A DNA stretch of 64,000 nucleotides. It comes from Prosopocoilus inquinatus (taxonomy: Eukaryota; Arthropoda; Insecta; Coleoptera; Lucanidae). Positions 55,690 to 64,000 of the stretch are shown in pieces. The notes under the pieces were generated by a model. That model made no database searches, was not told the origin of the DNA, and saw only the letters and a program-made list of their open reading frames with translations. The translations under genes and the position numbers were made by a program. How positions within the stretch are numbered: position 1 is the stretch's first letter; every line of letters starts with the position of its first letter. The stretch is taken from positions 8,308,001-8,372,000 of the forward strand of contig CM069876.1 in NCBI GenBank assembly GCA_036172665.1, given 5' to 3'.

Positions 55690-56600
55690 ATACGTAGAGG
55701 AAGATGGTATTGAAGAAAATCTAACAATACTGCAGCTATAGAGTTTAAAAATGACCAATCTATCAAATATTTAATGAGACATCAGTTCTTATTGTTGACT
55801 TCATCAACATTTTAATAATAATTGATCATTAAGTACTTGTTTCTCAAATTTGCTATACCTCTAATTGATTTATGATTTTTTATATTCTTATGTCAAAAAG
55901 ATTTTTTTACGCAGGTTTCGTAAGTTTCTATTGAATAAAATTCAAATACACTTGCTAAACATTATAATGTTTTGTTATAATGAATTGATTAATAAAATTA
56001 ATAGAGTACATAAAATATCCAAAGAGCATCTGCATTGTGTAGTAAAAGATGTTGTCCTCGTTTCATAAAATATCTAGAAACGGTTATTTCGACAAGACGA
56101 TATAGGTGTCAAAGTGCAAATGGATATCTTTTTGATTTTGTACAACAATTTGTCATATGCAGTACTTGGTCAATTTAATACATATACACAGTTTCAACTA
56201 AATACATATATATAGAAGAGCAAGTAGATCTTTGCAGTTATATCATACAGAACAAACGTATGTAGTAACTCAGAATGACAAACTTATAAATCTGTCATTG
56301 TTTTAACACATATATTAGATAAGGACAGAAGAATGTGTTTATTCGTTGCCCGAGTCAGGAAAGTATGACGTAACTGAAAAGATCCACCGGATCTATTGAA
56401 TCTAATTCTAGTCCCTTAATAATTCTTAATACAGGTACTGGATGCGACAGACAGAAAGCGCTACAAAGCATAACTTTACTATTTAAAGTAAAAGATTGTT
56501 TAAAATCGCTACTTAAAGCTGTTTTCTATTATACTAGCTTATGTTACGAGAAAATATTACCAAAAAGTATTAGCAAAGAAATATTATCAAACAAACACAA
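55690..56600. other. No gene recognised
   Basis: AT-rich intergenic sequence. Confidence 0.5.
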
Positions 56601-56610
56601 ATACTGGGTT

Positions 56611-56735
56611 ATTCAAAATAAATGTCCGTCCCGTTTTCTGAAGTGTTTCTAATTTTATTTTGCAATTTCGCACTTGCATGACCTTAGTGAATACGTTTCT
56701 GATGGGTCGGACACTTATTCTGAATCAGCCTCTAT
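56611..56735. repeat. Short inverted-repeat element
   Basis: GGTTATTCAAAATAAATGTCCG at the left corresponds to the reverse complement of CGGACACTTATTCTGAATCA at the right (imperfect), with about 75 bp between. MITE-like; family unknown. Confidence 0.5.
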
Positions 56736-56931
56736 ATCTATTTCTATACAATTTTATGGTACTATAATTTGTTTTTCTGTTTTATACTATTCTAAAACTT
56801 GACATTTTAGAAATTTTTATTTTTTTAACTGTTTTTTTTTATTTATGATACATTTTTATACTTCCTTATCATTAAGAGACTACCAGATTTTTGTTTTTAT
56901 ATTCATGTATGAAGAATTGCGAGACAAAATA

Positions 56932-57665
56932 TTATTTGCCCCTTTTTAACTTTTGTTCAAGTAAAGCAACTATTTCGCTATGATCATTTTGAATAGCAAA
57001 ATCTAAAGCCGTATTCCCATTTTGAGTTTTCAGTTGTAAGTCTGCACCGCTATCTACCAAAAGTTTTACAGTTTCTAAGCGTCCATCTCTGGATGACATA
57101 TGCAGAGCACTGTAACCTTGATTTTGAACTGCATTTATGTTTGCTCCTTTAACAAGTAACAGTTTGACTACTCCGGTTATTCCATGTTTAGCTATTTTAA
57201 CTAATGGAGTGTCGCCGTAAATATCCCTACTGTTGACTTCCGCTCCGTTCTTTAATAGTATAGAAGCGCACTCTAAGGATCCGCTGAATGCTATGAAATG
57301 AAGTGGACTATATTGATCTTCTCCATGTACATTAGAATTAGCTCCGTTATCGAGTAAAAGCTTCAAAATTTGAGGATACGCGTTTTGTGCGGCAATGTGT
57401 ATTGGTCTATTCCTCTTATCATCTTGATATTCAGTGGTAGCTTTAGCTTCTAGTAGCATCATGACACGTTGTATATTACCTTGACATGTAGCATTGTAGA
57501 GGTGTAAACCCAAATTTGGCACTGTGGACTTTTAGTTTTCAATAAATAATACGTAATTAGATAATTTTATCAGATAATAACAAAAACTATCCTACCTCAA
57601 TAAGAAATTGCAGTTGTTCATTAATTCGCTCCATTTTCTGGGTTTGAGACGAAAGATGAATTATC
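56932..57665 (-). CDS. Ankyrin-repeat protein gene ANK-B, last two exons
   Basis: The terminal exon 56932-57528 (597 nt with stop) begins STVPNLGLHLYNATCQGN after the acceptor CTAAAAG. It encodes about six ankyrin repeats (DDKRNRPIHIAAQNAYPQIL, LLLDNGANSNVHG, YSPLHFIAFSG, LLKNGAEVNSRDIYGDTPL, GANINAVQNQGYSALHMSS, NGNTALDFAIQNDHSEIVAL) and ends in a basic tail KLKRGK. A 67-nt intron (57529-57595, donor GTAGGA) precedes it. The upstream exon is 57596-57665, with acceptor TTTTCAG, and encodes a helical stretch ending MERINEQLQFLIE. That Met (57632-57634) could be a start, but the frame is open above it to the splice site, as in ANK-A. Intact frame; function beyond protein binding is unknown. Confidence 0.82.
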
Positions 57666-57669
57666 CTGA

Positions 57670-58220
57670 AAATATTTGTTGTTGATGTAGCACTGGTTCA
57701 AACATGCGAGAACAATAGAAATTGTTTATTTACATCTCTTTTACATGCCATTGTTTTTTTTAATATTAACTTGCTTGGGGATCTATTTAAGTATAACCAA
57801 CTGATAAAAGTCGAACAAAAGAAACTATTAAAGAATTGGTCCGTGCCAGAACTCCTAGTAAGGACAACTTCACAGCTACCCAAAAAAAGTATTTGACATC
57901 TCACATTTTATCCGAAACAAGTGCCAGAATGTTGCCAACATTTATAAATTGAGAAATTGTAAACAAAAGGTACGAATCAGTCATTCAAAATTGGATAAAT
58001 TGGATTGGATTATGAAATCGACGAAAAAGTTATGGATTTCAATTCTAGCCGCAAGGAATTACTATACGTAGATATTTTTTTTTCAAAATTTTCGACCGAA
58101 TCTTCAAAAAAAAGAAAGAAGTATAACGGAAAACATACCACCAAATCAATCTAGAAATTATATTGTAATTGAAGTCCACTGTTGTGCGATGATGATTGTA
58201 ATTAAATGGTTTTAAATTTT
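57670..58220. other. No gene recognised
   Basis: AT-rich; no further ankyrin-gene exon could be identified with confidence. Confidence 0.45.
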
Positions 58221-58224
58221 AACC

Positions 58225-58440
58225 GGATAGAATTAAATTGGGAAAAGAGCACTCAACGTTTCACTATCGATTGATACTTTACTAATAACTAATATTAATT
58301 AATAATACTAATTGACAGATCTACATACATATATCCTGTTTAATGAATCCAGCAAACTACAAAATATGTCATTTAATTTGGCAAAATCAGTACGTTTATT
58401 AACAGAATTCGATGGTATTTTAATTTCTATGAAACGCCTT
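58225..58440 (-). mobile_element. PLE1 fragment, 3' end
   Basis: Matches the antisense PLE1 arm: ACTCAACGTTTCACTATCG, ATTGACAGATCTACATACA, AACTACAAAATATGTCATTT and TTCTATGAAACGCC. The hammerhead core (CTGACGA) is lost while GAAACGTTGAGTG remains, so the ribozyme is dead. It is interrupted on its right by foldback FB6. Confidence 0.8.
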
Positions 58441-59113
58441 TTTATCACTACGAGTCCGAATACGTATCAATTGTTAATTTTGGTTTCCATGACAACGAAA
58501 AAAACAAACTTTTTTATTTTTCAATCTAGAGAGCTATGAATCGCATTCTCTCGAACTAATACGATCAAGTTTTTCGAGAAAATCACTCCTTTGATGGTAT
58601 TTTGATTTTTAACATTTTTACAATATTTGAAATTTTCATTAGCTCTTAACTCATTTTTTCGATAGAACCTCATATGTTTCTTAGCTTAGTTCAACAGAAC
58701 ATTTTTTTCTGAGCACGTTGATACCAAATACATCATATTTTCTTTGAAAATAATTGAAAACAGAGCATGTCTTATTGAAATATTACCCTCCCTTTATTTC
58801 AAATAACTTTCAAAGAAAATATGATGTATTTGATATCAACGTACTCAGAAAGAAATGTTCTGTTGAACTAAGCTAACAAATATATGAGTTTCTATTAAAA
58901 AAATGAGTTACGACTTAATGAAAATTTCAAATACTTTAAAAATGTTAAAAAGCAAAATACAATCAAAGGAGTGATTTTCTCGAAACACTTGATCGCATTA
59001 GATCGAAAAAATGCGATTCATAGCTTTCTAGATTGCAAAATGAAAAAGCATTTTTTCATTGTCATGGAAACCAAAATTAACAATTGATACGTACTCGGAC
59101 TCATAATGATCCG
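58441..59113. mobile_element. Foldback element FB6 inside the PLE1 remnant
   Basis: Two arms of about 310 bp in inverted orientation. GTATCAATTGTTAATTTTGG at 58463 is mirrored by CCAAAATTAACAATTGATAC near 59071. Inner blocks TTTCGAG, GAGTGATTTTCTCGA, TTCAACAGAACATTT and ATACATCATATTTTCTTTG are likewise mirrored, with a centre of about 50 bp near 58775. Non-coding. Its insertion split the PLE1 sequence. Confidence 0.88.
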
Positions 59114-59317
59114 TAAATGTCAAATATGTAAAAATATATGGAGTGGTCTATTTAAAATAAGAAAGTTGATATCACTTCCGGCGAAACCGGAAGTTTTATG
59201 AGACTAGCAGTATGTCGAAAAATTCTATTTTTTGTCAAATTTATTGTCTCCAAAATTCAGGTTAATCGATTAATAAATAAAGATTCTAGAAGGGTGGGCA
59301 CATGACACGGGACATCC

Positions 59318-59395
59318 TGTATAAACTGAATTATAATTTGAACATTTTATTTCATGAACCACGTTAGGTTGTTTTAATTTCGGTGTTTTGGTTTT
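59318..59395 (-). mobile_element. PLE1 fragment, GIY-YIG region
   Basis: The minus-strand translation contains KTKTPKLKQPNVVHEIKCSN and NSVYTG, matching the PLE1 connector and nuclease start with substitutions (the second Cys of the CxxC is Tyr; VYIG is VYTG). It is a degraded continuation of the 58225 fragment. Confidence 0.8.
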
Positions 59396-60383
59396 CGAGA
59401 ATGTATCGTCTCGAAAATTGTGCGCAAAAGTAAGCGGTACGTTTTCTTCTGAATTTGACATTAATTATGGAGTTCCTCAGGGGTGTGTTTTGGGATCACT
59501 AATCTTTTTGCTCTTTATCAACGATTTAACAAAACATGTTGCAACTGATAGAATCACTTTGTTTGCCGATATTACGTCCATGGTGGTCTGAGTTGAGACT
59601 CCTGAGAAATTCCAAGAAAAAATTTCAGAACTGAGCACTCAGTTCAGTTCATGGTGCTGTAAAAATAAGCTCTTTCTAAATTCTCAAAAAAACTATCATT
59701 GTAAAATTTTTTAATAGAAAAAATACAGATACGAAATCGTACAAAATTAATGGAAAAACTGCAATCTGAGCAATCCACAGTATTTCTCGGAATGTACATT
59801 GATGAAAGATTGACCTTGGACAAACATGTAGACTATGTTTGCAAGCGCATCAGCAGGTCGTACATCGCATTACGTCATTTAAAGAAGTATTGACAAATAA
59901 TAAATTACTAACAGTGTACTATGCAATAGTACATAGTATCTTAGCTTACAATGTAATAATCTGGGTCATACCTGTGACAGTCACAGTGCTTGTTGCTCAA
60001 AAAAGAATAATTCGTCTACTACTCAAGTTAAATTTCAGAGAGTCATGCAAACCCACATTCAACAGAACAAACAGAAAAATTGATCAAGCACTCTGTCACG
60101 GATATGACACACGAGCTAAAGACTTATTGTGTATTACAAAACACAAAACCATGAAATTCAGCAACACACAATACCGTTTTAGGTGTTAATCTTTTCAACA
60201 AATTACCTAACTTAATTATACGTGAGAGACCTGAAATTTTCAAAAATAAGGTAAAAAGTTTGCTGCGCAAAAAAAGTTATTATTCCATTCAGGAATTTTT
60301 CGATAGGCTAGATATTAAGGATTTCTGATCGTAAGCTCACAAAGCAAAGTACGTAATAAAGATAGATAGATAGATAGGTATTT
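59396..60383 (+). pseudogene. Truncated LINE (Jockey/CR1-type) inserted in PLE1
   Basis: Plus-strand pieces: the RT motif NYGVPQGCVLGSLIFLLFIN with LTKHV and an FAD box that lacks the second Asp (LFADITSMVV); a broken thumb region (59600-59840); and the C-terminal segment with KEVLTNNKLLTVYYAIVHSI, LVAQKRIIRLLLKLNFRESC and HGYDTRAKDLL (59839-60189). The 3' end is an AATAAAGATAGATAGATAG tail at about 60354-60378, the microsatellite type of LINE tail. The 5' truncation and several frameshifts make it inactive. Confidence 0.83.
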
Positions 60384-60384
60384 T

Positions 60385-60440
60385 TGGTTTAAAGTTTGTC
60401 TTATATTGTTATAGACATTTGAATTTTGTAAGTATTAAAA
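60385..60440 (-). mobile_element. PLE1 fragment, connector region
   Basis: AAGTTTGTCTTATATTGTT and AGACATTTGAATTTTGTAAG match PLE1 at about 5690-5728. This is the third piece of the same PLE1 copy, separated from the second by the LINE. Confidence 0.75.
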
Positions 60441-60444
60441 TCAG

Positions 60445-61073
60445 CGATTCGAATGTGTTATAATTAAGGCCTCGAATCTGAGGGTCCAAACTCAGAAGCG
60501 TTGTATTCCGCTTGCGGCGGGGCTCGATTTCTCGCTGCATTTCCGATAGGCACGGGGATTCTACGATCGAATTCTGCGTCTCATTAATTTTGATTTTGAT
60601 ATTGGACATTTATTTGATTGCACAATCTCTTCGTAAATATTGAAGAGTTCAAAATTTACTTACAGAAAGCGTCTCTCACAACCTATTATATTGAGAGATC
60701 ATTTTCTCGCTTTAAAAGACGACATTCTCACGGCAAATCGAAACGAACGAACGAACGAAAATTTGGAAGGTTATTTAATAATTAATTGTAATTAAAATTA
60801 ATGGCTGAGAAATTTTAGTATTTTCTTCCCTATTCGAATTTCGAATATCTGAGATTACTCAACAACGCTGTTAAACAGGGTAATCGAACGATGCAGATCT
60901 GCGCTATACCGGGGGTGTTACGATGCGTAATCGGCATTTGGGAGACTGGACGGGCTATTTTCCTCGATGCTGTAGTTATAATATACGGAGTGGAAAGTTT
61001 AACTAGAATTAATTCTGTAACTTACAGAATTAAGATTTCTAAAAAAATTCTTGGAACAGGCCAATGCGTTATT
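60445..61073. other. No gene recognised
   Basis: Includes a small GAAC microsatellite near 60740; otherwise nothing identified. Confidence 0.5.
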
Positions 61074-61075
61074 TA

Positions 61076-62294
61076 TTAGGTTGTTTGGAAAAAATGTCGA
61101 TTCTTTTCTAATTAAAATGCTTGTATTAAACGAAATGTATTACTTTTGGTAAACTATGAAATTTCCATTTTCATTAATGATCCTTTGCCATCATTCTGGC
61201 AGCATTTGTGTTCCTCAATAATACCAGCCAAGTTTTCTAGAGTCAAGAAATTCTTGATATGCCGTATCGACTTCGTAACATTAAAATTTCTGTCTTTAAG
61301 GAAATGTTTAATCGAACAAGACATATGGTAATCCAAAGGAGCAATGTCCGGAGTTTATGCAGAAAGAGGAAGAATAGTCCATCCAAGCTCCATCAGTTTT
61401 TTTTGAGACCTAATTTTATCTTGCGGTTTTGCATTATCCCGGTGGTGGATCACGTGATTTGTATTTACTCGTGCAGGGTACCCTAAACATAAAATTTCGT
61501 GTACTTTGATAAGTTGAGCACAACACACTGCAGCATTAACTGTACGGACATTTGAAACAAGTTCAAAATGGATCACGCCAGAGATATTCCACCAACCACT
61601 AAACATTACTTATCTTCCAAAACGATCTTTGTTAACGACTGAAAAAGGCACAGAATTTAAGTGACTGTTTATACCAGGAGGGATTCTTAAAACAATACAT
61701 ATTTCTTCACAAATCATGATTTATCACAGAAAACGATTGTGGCGAGGAGTTTGTACAAATGTTTAAGGTATTTAGGTTGAGATTCATTTAAGTTAGGTGA
61801 AATTTTTGTAGAACGTTTAATAATCGTACTACGACCTCTTAAGTGGCACCAAATGATTAAATTGAATGCACCCAACTCGTTTGACAATCGATATGTTGTA
61901 GTAACCGTATTTTAAAAACTGGTTAATCTTTAAAAGGCAACCCGAGGTATGACTCCTTCGAAGAGTAAAATCGCCATTTCTAAATTTTATAAATTCATGT
62001 TGGGCATGTCTTAACATTAAGAGACTTTTTGTCTCCTTTTCACAGATATTGTAAGCCACTTGTGCAGCCACTTTCCTTCTTAAACTCGTATAACAATAGG
62101 TTTAGGAATTCTTCGTTTTTTGGCTATTGTTCGTAAGAACACACACAATTAAGTACGGGTTGACATTTGCGTAGTATATTGTTAGAGAAGTATATTCTTC
62201 AATTTGCAAATAAAAAATTATACCTCGCTAACTTCGAAATATGAAGTGGTTGATAAAGAAATAAAAAAAAACATTTTTTTTCCGAACAACCTAA
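61076..62294 (-). mobile_element. Mariner transposon with decayed transposase
   Basis: Terminal repeats TTAGGTTGTTTGGAAAAAAT (left) and, in reverse complement, TTAGGTTGTTCGGAAAAAAA (right), with TA at 61074-61075 and 62295-62296. Minus-strand remains of a mariner transposase: AAQVAYNICEKE and QHEFIKFRNGDFTLRRSHTS (N-terminal HTH region, about 61930-62070); SGWWNISGVIHFEL; VIHHRDNAKPQDKI with the second catalytic Asp; LMELGWTILP; then, after an in-frame stop, TPDIAPLDYHMS with the third Asp. Several frameshifts and stops are present. The length of about 1.22 kb is close to the usual 1.3 kb. Inactive. Confidence 0.9.
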
Positions 62295-62296
62295 TA

Positions 62297-62485
62297 GCTA
62301 ACTCTTTAAAAAGAGGATTAGCAATACTAAGTTTTCTGACGTTCTCGACTGTTTTGAATAGGTAGTAAAAAAAAAACTAAAAAACTACTCAAAATCGTGA
62401 AGGGAATATTAACTCCATCCAAGCTCAAAACAGGTGAGAACTCCCGAGAACTCAGTATTGCCAATCCTCTTTTTAAAAAGTTAGC
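62297..62485. mobile_element. Short foldback/MITE flanked by TA
   Basis: GCTAACTCTTTAAAAAGAGG at the left and CCTCTTTTTAAAAAGTTAGC at the right, with arms continuing through ATTAGCAATACT against AGTATTGCCAAT. TA lies outside both ends, and the left TA is the same one that borders the mariner at 61076-62294. A Tc1/mariner-type MITE is likely. Confidence 0.75.
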
Positions 62486-62489
62486 TAAA

Positions 62490-64000
62490 TAGTGCCATCT
62501 ATTGGCTGATCGCACCAATACGACCTATAGAATGCTATTTCTTCTCATCAAGTAACAGAAAAAGTAGTTCCTAAATTTTAGTTTTAGCAAGAAACTTTAT
62601 TTTTTTCCTTTTATTGTCTAAGAAAAAAAAAAAAAAAAGAAAAACGTAGTTGTATTCTAAACTGAACAAGCCTTAAGAAAAAAGATACTCTGTATACCCT
62701 TAAAAAAAAAATTAGGGGTAGTTTTACCCCGCCAAATAATTAAAAAGTTAAAGAAACCCCTTTGTAATATGCGCAATTAAAAATAAAAATTGACCTGTTC
62801 TAAGTATTTTTTTTTAGAAATCGTAATTTTGTAAGTTACATAATTTATTTCAGTTAAACTTTCCACTCTGCATAGAGCGTTCCATTCAAATGTTTTGAGA
62901 AATTTAAACTTTCAGATTTCAATTGTTTCTGTTTCTGTGCAAAAATATATAAAAAATGTTGGTATTACTCAGGGATTATTTTACACGATATTTATAATTA
63001 GTTAGGTACACTAATAGTAAATATATTGTTATACAAGTTTTACAAGAAGGCTTATTGTAGCACGAGTGGGGTTGGGGTAAGACGAGTGTAGCGAAGAAAG
63101 CTTTGAGTGCTGCTAGACGCAAAGCCTAGAACGTTTAAAATTATTTCATTTTTAATAGGTTAAGAATGATCTTTAAGCATCGTACTAGCTTAAGGAGAAC
63201 AACGAAAAATAAAACAGTGCAAAATTCTATTTTAAAGTTTGTACACGATAAAATCCGGGCAACTTGATTCAATTATAATATTGTCAAAAATAAAGCTATT
63301 TGCTTTTAATTCTAAATATGTTTTGTTTTAATCATAGACATTGATGTTTTAACCAAATAATTTGTCATATCTGTGAAATAAGCAAAATTCCATCAAATCA
63401 AGAAAAAGTTCAAAGGGATAGTCTGTGCACACGCTTGAAAAATAGAAGTTTTTCCTCTAGAAATATTTCAAAATTGTTAAAAATTCTCAAATCAACTGTT
63501 TCTGGAAGGGAGTACTATACGGAAAGGGATAGGAAAAGCATTCTAGAACCATTTAAGAAGAAAATTAAATTAAAATTTCCAAAAAAGTAATACTTGTTTT
63601 GAGATAATTTGTACATGCGGTAGCACAAGTTCTAGTTTCTTCTCTACAAGTATCGTCAACTCGGAAATATATCTTCAGAAATGTCTTCAAAAATGCTTGT
63701 TGATATTTAAAAAAAAAAACCTTTAGTCTTCTGGCCAAATGTTGCATTGTGTCAAGTATAAATCAGTAAATTGTTATGACATCAATAGAATAACAGTTGT
63801 TCTAGGCGATTTGAATCCACTAAATTGGCCTGAGCTTCGTCCAGTGGAAGGATATTAAACTCTCGTAAATCAAAAACTTGTGGCTACTGTACAAAATTCG
63901 ATGAGTGAGGTCAAGACAAAAAAAAAATCGCTTATTTTATCAAAATAATGACTGGAATTAAACTGATTGCTTAAATTTATGTTAATACAGGGAGATTCAT
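62490..64000. other. No gene recognised
   Basis: AT-rich. A further ATACAGGGAGATTCAT motif lies at the very end of the window (about 63985), resembling the ends of other foldback repeats and so probably the edge of another copy. Confidence 0.5.

Noticed and set aside
55504..55766. Ser/Pro/Arg-rich frames of 61-84 codons
   Set aside because: They are translations of the GTCGCC terminal array of the 54.8-kb transposon, not proteins.
58245..58290. Possible third PLE1 hammerhead
   Set aside because: The GAAACGTTGAGTG half is kept but the CTGACGA core and stem II are lost; counted only as part of the PLE1 fragment.

Overview
The window looks like a stretch of insect nuclear genome, possibly beetle. 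It is AT-rich and gene-poor, with spliced genes with short introns and a dense load of Tc1/mariner, PIF/Harbinger, hAT, Jockey/CR1/I-type LINE and Penelope-like elements (PLEs). The species cannot be named from the sequence. No bacterial-type gene organisation, rRNA, tRNA or CRISPR array was seen. The only host-gene candidates are two related ankyrin-repeat 3' gene ends on the minus strand (about 47.3-48.0 kb and 56.9-57.7 kb). They have the same exon/intron layout and terminal exons of identical length (597 nt).

Most other recognisable content is mobile DNA. From left to right: an unclassified repeat (1.4-2.3 kb) with an inverted mate at 28.6-29.3 kb; PLE1 (5.0-7.7 kb); a decayed LINE (9.8-12.1 kb); a non-autonomous hAT with an 8-bp target duplication (12.4-14.1 kb); a Tourist-like MITE (14.1-14.6 kb); a 1.6-kb foldback (15.8-17.4 kb); PLE3, a near-perfect head-to-head palindrome (21.0-24.1 kb); a complete but decayed PIF/Harbinger element with both of its genes (34.4-37.3 kb); a second LINE (38.0-39.2 kb); PLE2 (41.0-43.2 kb); two mariner-type elements (44.2-45.3 and 61.1-62.3 kb); several foldback/MITE families (45.6-52.4, 54.4-54.6, 58.4-59.1 kb); a non-autonomous element with 9-bp target duplications and GCC/GTC-rich terminal arrays (54.8-55.7 kb); and a nested pile of PLE1, foldback and LINE fragments (58.2-60.4 kb).

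The most notable system is a small repeat family, here called RZ, with seven copies plus a fragment (2.3, 11.4, 13.5, 18.2, 31.4, 33.4, 52.7 kb; fragment 27.1 kb). Each unit of about 310 bp encodes a minimal type I hammerhead ribozyme: CTGANGA core, AGCCC/GGGCT stem II, GAAA, an eight-base self-complementary stem III and a CTCTG/CAGAG stem I. This matches retrozymes, non-coding retrotransposons that move through self-cleaved circular RNA. The three PLE families carry hammerheads of the same minimal design in their terminal repeats.

RZ copies and PLEs also share an unusual insertion architecture: an antisense copy joined head-to-head to a sense copy, with the whole unit flanked by a 10-15 bp direct target duplication. 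The inference is that RZ elements are moved by PLE-encoded reverse transcriptase/GIY-YIG endonuclease, and that one window holds both the autonomous elements and their ribozyme parasite.
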